A stretch of DNA of 64,000 nucleotides from Auriscalpium vulgare (lineage: Eukaryota > Basidiomycota > Agaricomycetes > Russulales > Auriscalpiaceae), in assembly GCA_019915015.1 (NCBI GenBank), contig JAHBBC010000060.1, positions 27,316-91,315 of the forward strand, written 5' to 3'. The notes under the pieces are model-generated. The model was not told the origin of the DNA and made no database searches. It worked only from the letters and a program-made list of their open reading frames with translations. Both the position numbers and the translations under genes were made by a program. This document shows, in pieces, positions 52,189 to 61,871 of the stretch (position 1 is its first letter; the number at the start of each line of letters is the position of its first letter).

Positions 52189-52410
52189 TTATGAATATAA
52201 TAATAAGAAAGCAATCATTAAAGAGAATAAACCTGTAGCTTCGGCTAAAGCGAAACCTAAGATTGCGAAACTAAATAATTGACCTCTTATTTGAGGGTTT
52301 CTAGCTGTTGAAGCGATTAATGAAGAGAAAATTAAACCAATACCGGCTCCTGCTCCAATTAAACCTGAGCAAGCTAAACCTGCACCAATGTATTTTGCGG
52401 CTGCTAACAT
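52189..52410 (-). CDS. atp9: ATP synthase subunit 9
   Basis: F0 c-ring proteolipid; 73 residues forming two membrane hairpin helices. It starts [20 protein letters not shown], with the [11 protein letters not shown] polar loop and the proton-carrying Glu in [17 protein letters not shown]. On the minus strand between trnI and orf194, and embedded in the plasmid-like island. A piece of its upstream sequence is repeated at 45638-45689. Confidence 0.97.
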   Translation of the reverse strand: MLAAAKYIGAGLACSGLIGAGAGIGLIFSSLIASTARNPQIRGQLFSFAILGFALAEATGLFSLMIAFLLLYS

Positions 52411-52424
52411 ATTAATAAAAAAAA

Positions 52425-52487
52425 TTTTTTAAGATAGCGTCTAACATATACAATAATTTAAAAAGTATACTCTTTTATTATAATAAT
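52425..52487 (-). promoter_or_regulatory. atp9 leader repeat (L2)
   Basis: AAGATAGCGTCTAACATATA and CAATAATTTAAAAAGTATAC immediately upstream of atp9 recur almost exactly at 45638-45689. Position and conservation suggest a promoter or 5' UTR element; this is inference. Confidence 0.5.
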
Positions 52488-52489
52488 AT

Positions 52490-52762
52490 AATAAAAAAAA
52501 CCTAGTATAATAATAATTTATTATTTTTATTATTTTTATTATTACACTAGGTTAAATAAATAGAAAAGTGTGTGTAAACATCTTTTATGATTATTATATT
52601 TTTTGATAATAAATTCCATATTTAAAAGAACAAAACCCTTTGATTAAACATAAGGGATTTATAGATCCGATCGGTTAAATATAATATTTAAATATATATT
52701 TTTAGTTAAAATAAATCTATAAACTTTTTTTTTTTTTTTTTTTTTAATAAATAGACTTAAAC
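52490..52762. other. atp9-orf194 spacer
   Basis: A TAATAATAAA inverted-repeat tract flanked by CCTAGTATAATAATAA / TTATTACACTAGG near 52501-52552 could form a long AT hairpin. There is an extended T tract near 52725-52745. No gene seen. Confidence 0.45.
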
Positions 52763-53347
52763 TTAATTGGTGAATATAATATAATCCATAGCTATAGTAG
52801 TGAAAATTGTAATAATAATTAACAATATATTTATAAATAAATAATATTGTTGGAACTTTCTTCTTATTCTAATAAATTTTCCTATTTTAGGAAATTTTTC
52901 TTCTATTTTTAAATAATTTAACAAATATTCACTATAAATTATAGTAATAATACTTGTTAAACATAGAAAAATTAACAAAGAAGTTAATATATGAGATAAG
53001 GCATATAATTGTTCAAACCTTAATTGAGGGATTAAGTCTTTTAAATTTTGTAAAAAATCATACATATCATCACTCCCAAATTTATTAACTCTAGTTACAG
53101 CATTTTCATATGTTTCTTTCCAGAATATCATTTTAGGTATAATACTATTAATTTTACTTAATATTAATAATAAAATATTACTATTTTTAGTAGTAAGATC
53201 ATTATTAAAATCAAGTATAGAATTAGATACACTATCATTTTCTGACATAGATTTAATTATTTGTTCTATTTTTACTATAAAAAGAATAAACATTAATATT
53301 AATCCATAAATAATATTAAGTAAGAAATTTTTTTTTTTGATTTTCAT
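52763..53347 (-). CDS. orf194, chimeric plasmid-type membrane protein
   Basis: 194 codons, standard ATG at 53347. Residues 1-25 (MKIKKKNFLLNIIYGLILMF...) and about 28-70 (IEQIIKSMSENDSVSNSILD..., LTTKNSNILLLILSKINSII) match orf204, with a stretch of about 88 residues present in orf204 missing between them. The rest (KETYENAVTRVNKFGSDDMY..., LRFEQLYALSHILTSLLIFL, IGKFIRIRRKFQQYYLF) has no counterpart there. Membrane spans are likely near residues 8-25, 117-142 and 170-192. It has a partial L1 leader and is probably a recombinant between related plasmid ORFs. Function unknown. Confidence 0.62.
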   Translation of the reverse strand: MKIKKKNFLLNIIYGLILMFILFIVKIEQIIKSMSENDSVSNSILDFNNDLTTKNSNILLLILSKINSIIPKMIFWKETYENAVTRVNKFGSDDMYDFLQNLKDLIPQLRFEQLYALSHILTSLLIFLCLTSIITIIYSEYLLNYLKIEEKFPKIGKFIRIRRKFQQYYLFINILLIIITIFTTIAMDYIIFTN

Positions 53348-53348
53348 A

Positions 53349-53410
53349 ATTTTGTTGTTGTTTATTAACGAATTCGTATTATAGTTACTTAAATTAGATA
53401 AAGATTTATG
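53349..53410 (-). repeat. Leader repeat L1, short copy upstream of orf194
   Basis: Keeps only the ends of L1: the TTGTTGTTGTTT tail next to the ATG and TATTAACGAATTCGTATTAT followed by TACTTAAATTAGATAAAG. The central 110 bp is deleted. Confidence 0.75.
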
Positions 53411-54031
53411 TTTATTAATTAATTTTTATTTAAATTATTTTAATAATAATATAAACTTATTTATTCTTTTATTATAAAAAAGTTCCATTTTTAATTAAGA
53501 TATTTAATATTTTTGGACTATAATTATTTCTGTTTATAGTAAAAATGGTCATACCAAGTAATGGTAGGAAAAGATTCTTTGTGTAAAATAAGTAGGTAAG
53601 TATCCGTAAATGGCAAATAAGTAGATAAGGTAATTTTTAAATTATTTTAATTAATTGATATTTGTCTAGGTCTGCTATTATTACTACTTCCGTATGCTTC
53701 CATAATTAATTTATTTATTTTTCTTATTCTTATTCTTATTCTTATTCTTATTTTTATTCATATTAAAAATCTATTAGTCTTTAGTATAAGGGGAGGGGAG
53801 GAATTATGATTTAGAGTAAAATATTATAGATTTATTATTAATAAAAAAATCTAATTTAGATAGTAGATAACTAACTATTAAATTATAAATATAATAATAA
53901 ATTATAATACTAATAATATTATAGATTATTTTATTCTTTTCTGTTCTTATTAAAAATAAAATATCTTTTTTTTTGGTAGGGTTACAAAGGCCTTTTTTTT
54001 TTTTACACCATAAAATAAACTTAAATAAATA
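53411..54031. other. orf194-cob spacer
   Basis: AT-rich; (TTATTC)n tract near 53722-53752, GGTAGGGTTACAAAGGCC near 53975. No gene seen. Confidence 0.4.
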
Positions 54032-56251
54032 TTAATTAGAATCTGTAGCAATATCCATTAAAGTATTTTCAATTATACCAATAGCAGGTACTATTACTAA
54101 AAATCAAGCAAAATAAAAAGCAGTAGAAATTTGACCTATTTCTAAATAAGGAGATTCAGGATGTTGAGAACCTATTCAAAGTAAAATTACAAAATTTACA
54201 ATAAATGATCATTGAGCTAATTTCATTGCAGGTCTAAACTGACTACCTCTTATTCTAGAAACATCAGTTAAAGGTAAAATTAATAAAATTAATAATGAAC
54301 CAAACATAGCCACTACTCCTAATAATTTATTAGGTATAGATCTTAATATAGCATAAAATGGTAATAAATCTTTAATATATATAATTATGGACTAATTTTA
54401 TGATCATAACATATCTTCATGCATAAACGGATATATGTGTTCTCTAACCTTATTCATACTTCCCTCTCAAATATAAATTCTATATCCTTTGGTGTGATTG
54501 TGAATAGTACATTTAAGAATAAGAATAAGAATAAGAATAATAATAAGAATAATAATAAAATCAGGTAATAATAAGTTTTCTAAAGTACTTTTAAATAAGT
54601 TAACTTCTTCTAATGTAAAACCATAAGTTAACTTCTTCTAATGTAAAACCATAAGTACTTAAATGTAAACCTTTATTTTTTTAATTAGAGAACCATCGTC
54701 CATGATTCAATAAGCTAAAGCCCTATGAGTTAATAATTTACTAATAGTTTAAGATACTATTTTTTTGTTCTCTTTATTATAACAAAACTTCTATAATAAT
54801 TAACACAAGGTAAGTTAATGTAGCAAAAAACTGAACTGTAGGTATTGTAAGTTTGTTATCTACAAAGGTTTTAGGTTTAGGATCAAAATCTTGCGATAAA
54901 AAAGGTTTAAAAAAGATGTTTCACACCTGATAAAAATAATTTCATTGGTGTTTTATTAAACTACTCTTAAATAAATAAACCTAGAATTCGTATTTCTACA
55001 TTGTAAATGACCCTCTCCTAATAATAAGCCAATTATTATCTCATTTATAGGACTAAGTATATTGATTTTTGATCTTTCGACTTTACTTAATTTTTTTGTA
55101 AGTACTTGCTAACTACTTTTTGTAGCTACTAAACTACTATAAGTTGTCAATAAAATTTATAATTATATATATCCCTAATTTTTCAATTAAGGTTGGACTA
55201 TATCTTCATCCTTAACTAAGTTTTAAGGAGCCTCACGTATAGTCTCTGGGGATCCTACTCTTGCATTATACAATTTGGTTTCCTGCTGATTGCCCTTGTA
55301 ATATCTTTAATATTTTTACTGCCATTAATCCTCATTTAGATAAGGATTAAAACTTAAAGCTTTAGGGGTTTCCAGCATATAGTGAAGTTTATTTTTCATA
55401 AGATTACTCTTAAGCATGACATTTATTTTTTATCATTCAGGTACAATAGATGAAGGAGTACTCATAGGATTAGCTGGAATATAATTATCACTATGTCCTA
55501 ATAAATTAGGATAGAAGAAAACTATTACAGATAATGCTAAAAAAAATGCAAATATAGTTACAAGATCTTTAAATGTAAAATAAGGATGCATTGTATATCT
55601 ATCTCCACTTGAAGAAACACCATTTGGATTATTAGAACCATGTGTATGAAGAGCTAATAAATGAGCTACTACTAAAGCAGCTAATACAAAAGGTAATAGA
55701 AAATGAAGAGAAAAGAATCTATTAAGTGTAGCATTACTTACACTAAATCCTCCTCAAATTAATTCTACTAAATCTTGACCAAATACTGGAACTGCTGATA
55801 ATAAATTAGTAATTACAGTTGCACCTCATAGACTCATTTGACCATATGGTAATACATAACCCAGAAAACCAATAGCCATCATTAATATTAAAATTATTAC
55901 TCCTATTGTTCATACTAATACTCTAGGTGATTTATAAGAACTATAATATAATCCTCTAGCAATATGAACATAAACAAAAGTAAAGAAAAAAGAAGCTACA
56001 TTAGCATGTGTATATCTAACAACTCATCCTGAATTAACATCTCTCATTATATGTTCTACACTATTAAAAGCAAAGTCTACATGTGGTTGATAATGCATAG
56101 CTAAAAATACTCCAGTTAATATTTGTAATACTAAACAAGTACCTAATAAAGAACCGAAATTTCATAAATAAGAAAGATTAGCCGGTTGAGGCGAATCTAC
56201 AATATAAGAATTTATTAGTCTTAAGAATATATTGGTTTTTAATAATCTCAT
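54032..56251 (-). CDS. cob: Cytochrome b (two exons)
   Basis: Membrane core of complex III with two b hemes and the Qo and Qi quinone sites. Exons on the minus strand are 56251-55432 and 54369-54032, joining to 385 codons. The start is [19 protein letters not shown]. Heme-ligand regions are [20 protein letters not shown] and [20 protein letters not shown]. The Qo motif PEWY is split by the intron, exon 1 ending with the T of the Tyr codon and exon 2 resuming AT-TTA-TTA ([18 protein letters not shown]). The C-terminus is [14 protein letters not shown]. Trp are largely TGA. Confidence 0.96.
54370..55431 (-). mobile_element. cob group I intron
   Basis: 1062 bp, exon ending T, intron ending G, inserted in phase 1 within PEWY. 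The core lies near the 5' end: CAATCAGCAGGAAACC (about 55290), CCAGAGACTATACG (about 55240) and GAAGATATAGTCC (about 55200), all on the minus strand. The 3' half holds the remains of an endonuclease gene. Confidence 0.85.
54390..55070 (-). pseudogene. Degenerate LAGLIDADG endonuclease in cob intron
   Basis: Pieces of a LAGLIDADG_2-type endonuclease can be read in changing frames: [20 protein letters not shown] then NSRFIYL (first motif), [15 protein letters not shown] with [11 protein letters not shown], then [16 protein letters not shown] (second motif), [20 protein letters not shown] and [20 protein letters not shown] then PFMHEDM. At least three frame breaks and a stop separate them. A 28-bp direct duplication (54597-54652), an AT-rich (TTCTTA)n tract near 54520 and a TTATGATCATAA palindrome near 54403 interrupt it. 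It is inactive. Confidence 0.78.
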
Positions 56252-56817
56252 TATTTTTTTTTTTTTTTTTTTAATTTATTTTTGTTATTTTATTTATTTT
56301 TTTTACATTTTGATTTTAATTGTTTCAGGTTTTTAATTTCATTATCTTTTTATTTATTTGTTATTAAATTTTTAAAATATTATTAAATATTTATATTAAA
56401 TAATATTATCACAAATTTATTTAAGCTATTATGATCATTCACTTATTCCATTATCTACTTTATACTTAGTTTCTTTTGGACAAAATAATAGAATAAGATC
56501 ACACTTTCCATCATTGTATTTTGGATTCATAGGTATTACTATTGGTAATACCATTTTAATTGTTCTGGTATTAGTTAAAGGTGGTCATCCCAGGCTTTAC
56601 ATAATTCATATTATCAATTATTTTATCGGCCATTTAAGAGACAAAATACATTTTTTTTTTTCAAATTTTATAATTATCCTTCTATTTCTTTTTTTTTTAC
56701 TGCATGTACTATAAGATAATTGAGCTATTATTAACAACAAAATGCTTATATGTTTAAGGAATATTGTAACAAGAAAAAATTTATTTATAATTTATATAAT
56801 TTTTAAGTATTAATTAA
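56252..56817. other. cob upstream spacer
   Basis: AT-rich with a long T tract at 56252-56271, then a frame of 66 codons near 56514 that resembles no known protein. A TATGATCATTC palindrome lies near 56429. No supported gene. Confidence 0.4.
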
Positions 56818-56888
56818 TAAGCCCAAGAAGATTTGAACTTCTATAAATTTCTCATCAAGAAATCATTCTACCATTAAATTATAGGCTT
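56818..56888 (-). tRNA. trnI: tRNA-Ile (GAU), copy 2
   Basis: Identical over its 71 nt to the gene at 51729-51799, with about 20 bp of shared flank (TTAATTAATA... and TTATTTAATATTTTATTT). A recent duplication on the same strand. Confidence 0.9.
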
Positions 56889-57480
56889 TATTTAATATTT
56901 TATTTACTGTTATTAAAGTTCAGTATTTTAAATCTAAAATTTCTTTTTTTTGGTAGGGGACAAAGGAACCGAAGGAACCGAAGGAACCGAAGGAACCGAA
57001 GGAACCGAATGCCTTTATTATTTTAACTATTCAAAGGCCGAAAAAGTTTATTTATCTTATTAGAAAACTTACATAAACTGACCATAGTATTCGTAGGTAA
57101 GTAATAATTGCTGATTATTAACAACAACAACAACAAAAACAAAAAAGTCCATTAGAAATTTAAAATTGTTTGCAAAGGCTGAAAAATGCAAATTGACCAC
57201 TTACCTAAGGATATATTATTCGTTCTACTTACCTACTTACCTACAGGGCCAAAGAATAAATAAAAAATTTTATTTATAAGTTAAAATCTTAAAATCTTCA
57301 AATCTTAAATATTAAAATATTAAAATATTAAAATATTAAAATATTAAAATATTAATAGGGCAAATTAGTAAATTAGGTTATATCTTTAAGATAAGTATGG
57401 AAAGTAGGTATAACTGTAAGTACGGGGGGAGTTAAACATAATTTTGATTATAGTTAATAAATATTATAATTAATAAGGAG
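56889..57480. other. trnI-nad1 spacer
   Basis: Holds a (GGAACCGAA)x5 cluster at 56965-57009 after GGGGACAAA, an (AATATTAAA)n tract near 57303-57355 and ACCTACTTACCTAC words. No gene seen. Confidence 0.5.
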
Positions 57481-58483
57481 CTATATCAAACCAATTAAAA
57501 TACTAGGAACTAAAATAATAAAAGCTACAGCTACTGGTAATAAATTAATCAACATAATTCAATTAAAGCATCATATCTCATTCTAGGTAAAGTAGCTCTA
57601 AACCAAACAAACATAAAACAAAAAATACATGTTTTAATACCTAATATTACAGATTGTAAATTAATAAATGATTCATTTACAAATAATTCAGGCATGTGGT
57701 AACCACCAAGGAATAAAATAGCTGTAATACAACTAAATAAAACAATGGAAGTATATTCTGCAAGGAAAAAGAAAACAAAAGGAACACTAGAATGTTCTGT
57801 AAAAAAACCAGCAACTAATTCAGATTCAGCCTCTTGTAAATCAAATGGTGTACGAGATGTTTCAGCTAAAATAGAAATAAAATATAATATAAATACAGGT
57901 AATAATGGTACAATAAATCAAACAGCTTGTTGACTTTCTATGATGGTAGTAAAATTAAAGGATCCAGTTAATAATATTATAATTAGAATAGCACTACTTA
58001 ATATTAATTCATAACTAATCATAGCTGCTGTACTTCTTAAAGAACCTAAAAATGCATATTTAGAATTAGCAGATCAACCTGCAAATAATACACCATATAC
58101 ACCTAAAGAGGATAAAGCTAAAGTATATAATATACCTAATGAAAAATCAGAAAGACTTAAACCTTGTCCTAAAGGTATTACACCTCAACCTAGTAAACTA
58201 AAGATTAAAGTAAATATAGGAGCTAAATAAAATAATACTTTATTAGATTGAGATGGTATAACTGTTTCTTTAACTATTAATTTTAAAGCATCACTAAAAG
58301 GTTGTAGTATTCCATAATAACCTGTAGTATTCGGTCCTACTCTTCGTTGATGAGCAGCTAATTGTTTTCTTTCTATAATAGTCATGAAAGCAACTGCTAA
58401 TAAAATAGGTAAGACTAATAATAATACATCTATTAAATTTATTAATATATTTAAAATTGTTAATATTAAATTATTGTTGTCAT
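57481..58483 (-). CDS. nad1: NADH dehydrogenase subunit 1 (ends uncertain)
   Basis: Complex I membrane subunit at the quinone-binding site. The body is unmistakable: LLAVAFMTIIERKQLAAHQR, RVGPNTTGYYGILQPFSDAL, SSLGVYGVLFAGWSANSKYA, ILAETSRTPFDLQEAESELV and WFRATLPRMRYDALIELCW. Both ends are odd. The only nearby upstream ATG (58483-58481) is one base out of frame with the conserved N-terminal helix (NLILTILNILINLIDVLLLV). The first in-frame ATG, at 58385, would cut that helix off. After IELCW the frame meets TAG at 57531-57533, while the expected tail (NLLPVAVAFIILVPSILIGL) is in the next frame to TAG 57481. One missing base near each end explains both, or the start is non-ATG and the protein is shortened. 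Confidence 0.85.
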
Positions 58484-58489
58484 AATTTT

Positions 58490-59551
58490 TATCTTTATAC
58501 TTTTTTTTTCAAATATTTATATATAGTTAAAATTAAATTATTTTTATTTTTTTATTAATAAAATATTTAAATTAGTATATATAAATAAATGATTTATTTA
58601 CGTTATTTAAAAATAACAACATAGCCTAAATTAATTATTTTTGTTTATTAGTTAAAAAAAAAACAAAAAGGTTGAATCAGCTAATTCTACAATGGCTTAT
58701 TTATTTGGTATAAACATCTTTTTATGATTATTATATATTATATATTATATTATATATTATATATTATATATTATATATTATATATTTATACCAAGAATAA
58801 AAAAGGAAGCGAAGCATATTATATGTGTTATATTATAAGTATCATATACTTTATGTTAAAAGACTTTAACCTTGAATAATAGTAGACTTTGAAAATAGTT
58901 TAATAATAGTAATATCACAATTACTTAAATTAATAATAAAATATCTTAGGGGACAAAGGCCTGCGGATCCTGCGGATCCTGCGTATTATATTTTTATAAC
59001 ACAACAAAACAATCAGAGCCGCAATAAAATTTAGTTATTGATTTATTTAGCTGATAAAATAAGTACTATTAAGTTATTATTGGTTAAAATCTAACTTATT
59101 ACCATTACCGTTAATAAGTGAAGTAAGGTAATTATGGCTTACAGTTAATTAAGGTAAGTACTTACAGTTAAGTAAAGCAGGTAATATATACCTAAACCTA
59201 ATATATAATAAATAGTAAAATACATTGTAACAAAAAAAAGAAATTCGCATCTCCGTACTTACGTAATAACAAAATTCCTTCAGATACATATAAAGAAATA
59301 TTAATCTATATATTAATGATCATAAAAAAGAATGATCATAGTTTTAGACTATCGGTAAGTACAAGTAAGTTATTATGGTAAGTAAGAGATGTAAACAAGG
59401 CAAGCTAAAATTTAGACCTATAATTAAGTAACTTAACTATTTTAATTTAATAAACAAATTTTAGTTATTATAGTTTATATAAACAAAATGGTCTTAATAT
59501 TAAAAAATTAGTGCCAAACAGCCTTTGCAAATAAATTAATTATTTAGCCTT
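58490..59551. other. nad1-trnR spacer
   Basis: Over 1 kb without a gene. It contains a (TATATTA)n tract at about 58731-58790 and GGGGACAAAGGCCTGCGGAT with GCGGATCCT units at about 58948-58985. Other features are TAAGGTAAGTACTTACAGTT near 59150 and two TGATCAT palindromes at about 59317 and 59332. AT-rich elsewhere. Confidence 0.5.
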
Positions 59552-59622
59552 TATTCTCTTTTGGAGTCGAACCAAAATTAACATTTTAGAAGAATGCTGT
59601 TCTACCATTAAACTAAGAGAAT
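59552..59622 (-). tRNA. trnR: tRNA-Arg (UCU)
   Basis: The acceptor ATTCTCT pairs fully with AGAGAAT. Anticodon arm GCATT-CTTCTAA-AATGT gives UCU. T arm TTTGG-TTCGACT-CCAAA. Confidence 0.9.
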
Positions 59623-59714
59623 TTATTTTCTTTTTTCTTCTTTTTATTATTGTTAGTACAAGTACAAAAAGATGTCAAATTTAGTTTTATTTATTTTTTA
59701 TAATAAATTATTAA

Positions 59715-59800
59715 ATTATCTCTTTTGTTGGTATTTAACAGAGGAAAAGCAGGAAGGATACCAATGACAAAATGACCCAATGACCCAATGACACAATGAC
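59715..59800 (+). repeat. Dispersed ATACCAATGAC repeat, copy B
   Basis: Near-identical to 19219-19306, including TCTCTTTTGTTGGTATTTAA and the AATGACCCA 9-bp units. A GC cluster with GGGGACAAAGGCCTGCGGAT and CCTTTGTATAGTTAAAAATA follows at about 59936-59990. Confidence 0.82.
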
Positions 59801-60073
59801 AGCAGTCGATCATTAAGAGCCTTGTGGATAATAACAGTAAAGTTTTTTTTATGATCATTATTTTATTACTTTTATTATATTCAAGGATTAATGTAAAAAT
59901 ATATTAAATAACTGATACTTTTAAATTATCTCTTAGGGGACAAAGGCCTGCGGATCCTGCGGATCCTGCTTACCTTTGTATAGTTAAAAATAATCAGAGC
60001 CGCAATGTTTTTTTTAATTATCTTCTTTGGTAGTTTTTCATTACATATACTATAATTAAAATTATAAAATTTA

Positions 60074-60149
60074 AGAGTTAAGAGGGAATTGAACCCTTAG
60101 AAAGATAGACTTTGCAGGTCTACTACAGAACCATCTGTAAACTTAACCC
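60074..60149 (-). tRNA. trnC: tRNA-Cys (GCA)
   Basis: Acceptor GGGTTAA with TTAACTC (one G-U). Anticodon arm TAGAC-CTGCAAA-GTCTA gives GCA. T loop TTCAATT. Confidence 0.9.
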
Positions 60150-61262
60150 TTTGTACTATCTTTTTTTTATTTATTTTAAATATTATCAAATGGTATATGA
60201 TATATCTAATTTATTATTTATAATAATAATATTAATTTAACTTAGCTTAAATATTTAATATATTATACTCTTTTAGAATTAAACAACACAGCAAAAGGAA
60301 TAATATAAGCTGCCTCTGCTGCCTCTGCTGCCTCTGCTGCCTCTGCTGCTTATGCTGCCCCTGCTGCCCCTGCTGAAAGGCATTAGTATAATTATTACTA
60401 TATATTAATATTATCCTGTATAATTAAAATAGTGTTAATTATTTATATTTAAGATTGATTTTGGGTTTTTGTGTCTGTTATATCTAACAAAAATTCCTTA
60501 TCTGTTGTTACTTTAAGATAATAAAAAAAAAAGTAATTTAATACTTTTATTTTATGTATAATTATTTTTTTAATATACCTAAATAATAAGTGCCCCTACT
60601 TAATCTTTTATTACAGGTTTTGTTTTTTTTACATAACAAAAGAAAGAAAAAAATAATCTTAATTGTATAAAAGAGAATAAAGTTTGACTTTATTCAGTTT
60701 CTCGGTGCAAATATTAATTTATTTGTAACGACAATCTATAGGATACCATGTTACCTAATAGATTCAATATTTATTTGTTAGTTAATCTATTTATTTAGAA
60801 TAAAATAAATTTTAATTAAAAATAATATTTTTTTATATACCCAAATGATATTATTCCCTTTCCATAATGGAATTGGATACTGGACCTTGTTAACTACTTA
60901 TGCGGAAACAAAAAAGGTGTAAGCGAATCCGGTAATTGGAATAAAATCTATATTTCTAGGTTAACCTACTTAATTTTTATTTTAATATAGGAGTTCCGTA
61001 CTATAAAAATAATTAATGATCATAACAAAAATGATCCTTAATTACTACTTTATGATCATTTAATGATCATAATATTAAAAATAAAATTATATATTAAGTT
61101 TATAGCCTTAAATCGTTCTTTTTTTTTATTTAATTAACAACAAACAAAAAAAATAGATCGATCATTATAAGTTTATTATCTACGGTAAGTACGGTAAATA
61201 CTTAAATTGAGAATTTACAACAAAAATAGTGAAGGCTTTATTTATTACATTTATAATCATTA
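60150..61262. other. trnC-nad6 spacer
   Basis: No gene seen. A (GCTGCCTCT)n 9-bp cluster spans about 60308-60374. Around 60660-60980 the composition is less AT-rich (for example TTGGATACTGGACCTTGTTA), but no rRNA, tRNA or protein pattern was recognised. A set of TGATCAT palindromes lies at about 61017-61070. Confidence 0.45.
60308..60374. repeat. GC-rich 9-bp tandem cluster (GCTGCCTCT)n
   Basis: About seven 9-bp units, with CTGCTTATG and CTGCCCCTG variants in the last copies. Confidence 0.88.
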
Positions 61263-61871
61263 ATGACACATTTTTTAATCGATATAATAGCTTTTACAAC
61301 TCTTCTTTCTAGTGTATTAGTTATAACTTCAAAGAATCCTGTAATAGCTGTAATTTTTTTAGTTTCTGTTTTTGTAAATGCTGCTGGATATTTAATCTTA
61401 TTAGGTGTTGGATTTATTGGAATTTCTTATATAATTGTATATGTTGGAGCTATTACTGTGTTATTTTTATTTGTAATTATGATGATTAACATTAAGTTAA
61501 CAGATATTTTAGAAACTGGTTCACAATATACTAAAAATTTACCTTTAGCCTTATCAGTAGCTTCTTTATTTATATATGAAATATTTACTATAATGCCTTT
61601 CAGCTTTAATAATGTTTCGGGTATCTTTGCATTATTAGACATTTTAACTAATTTTAATAGTCTATTATTAAATTCAGAAATTTCAACTTTCCTTACTGTA
61701 AATACGACATTTAATCCTAATATCGCAGATACTACATTTCTAAATTTTTCACAATTACAATCAATTGGACAAGGACTTTATACTTATGGAGCTTTTTGAT
61801 TAATAATATGTAGTGTAATATTATTGCTTGCTATGGTAGCCCCTATCTTTATAGCAAGAAAATCAAAATAA
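61263..61871 (+). CDS. nad6: NADH dehydrogenase subunit 6
   Basis: Complex I membrane subunit (NuoJ-like). 202 residues in translation table 4, one late TGA Trp (GAFWLIICSV). Conserved parts are SKNPVIAVIFLVSVFVNAAG, GVGFIGISYIIVYVGAITVL and FLFVIMMINIKLTDI, then a C-terminal helix MVAPIFIARKSK. Five spans expected. It has its own plus-strand leader downstream of minus-strand tRNAs. Confidence 0.96.

Noticed and set aside
56514..56714. 66-codon plus-strand frame with a hydrophobic start
   Set aside because: No family resemblance, ends in poly-Phe from T tracts, no leader; likely chance.
57745..57933. 62-codon plus-strand frame
   Set aside because: Lies antisense to the conserved body of nad1.
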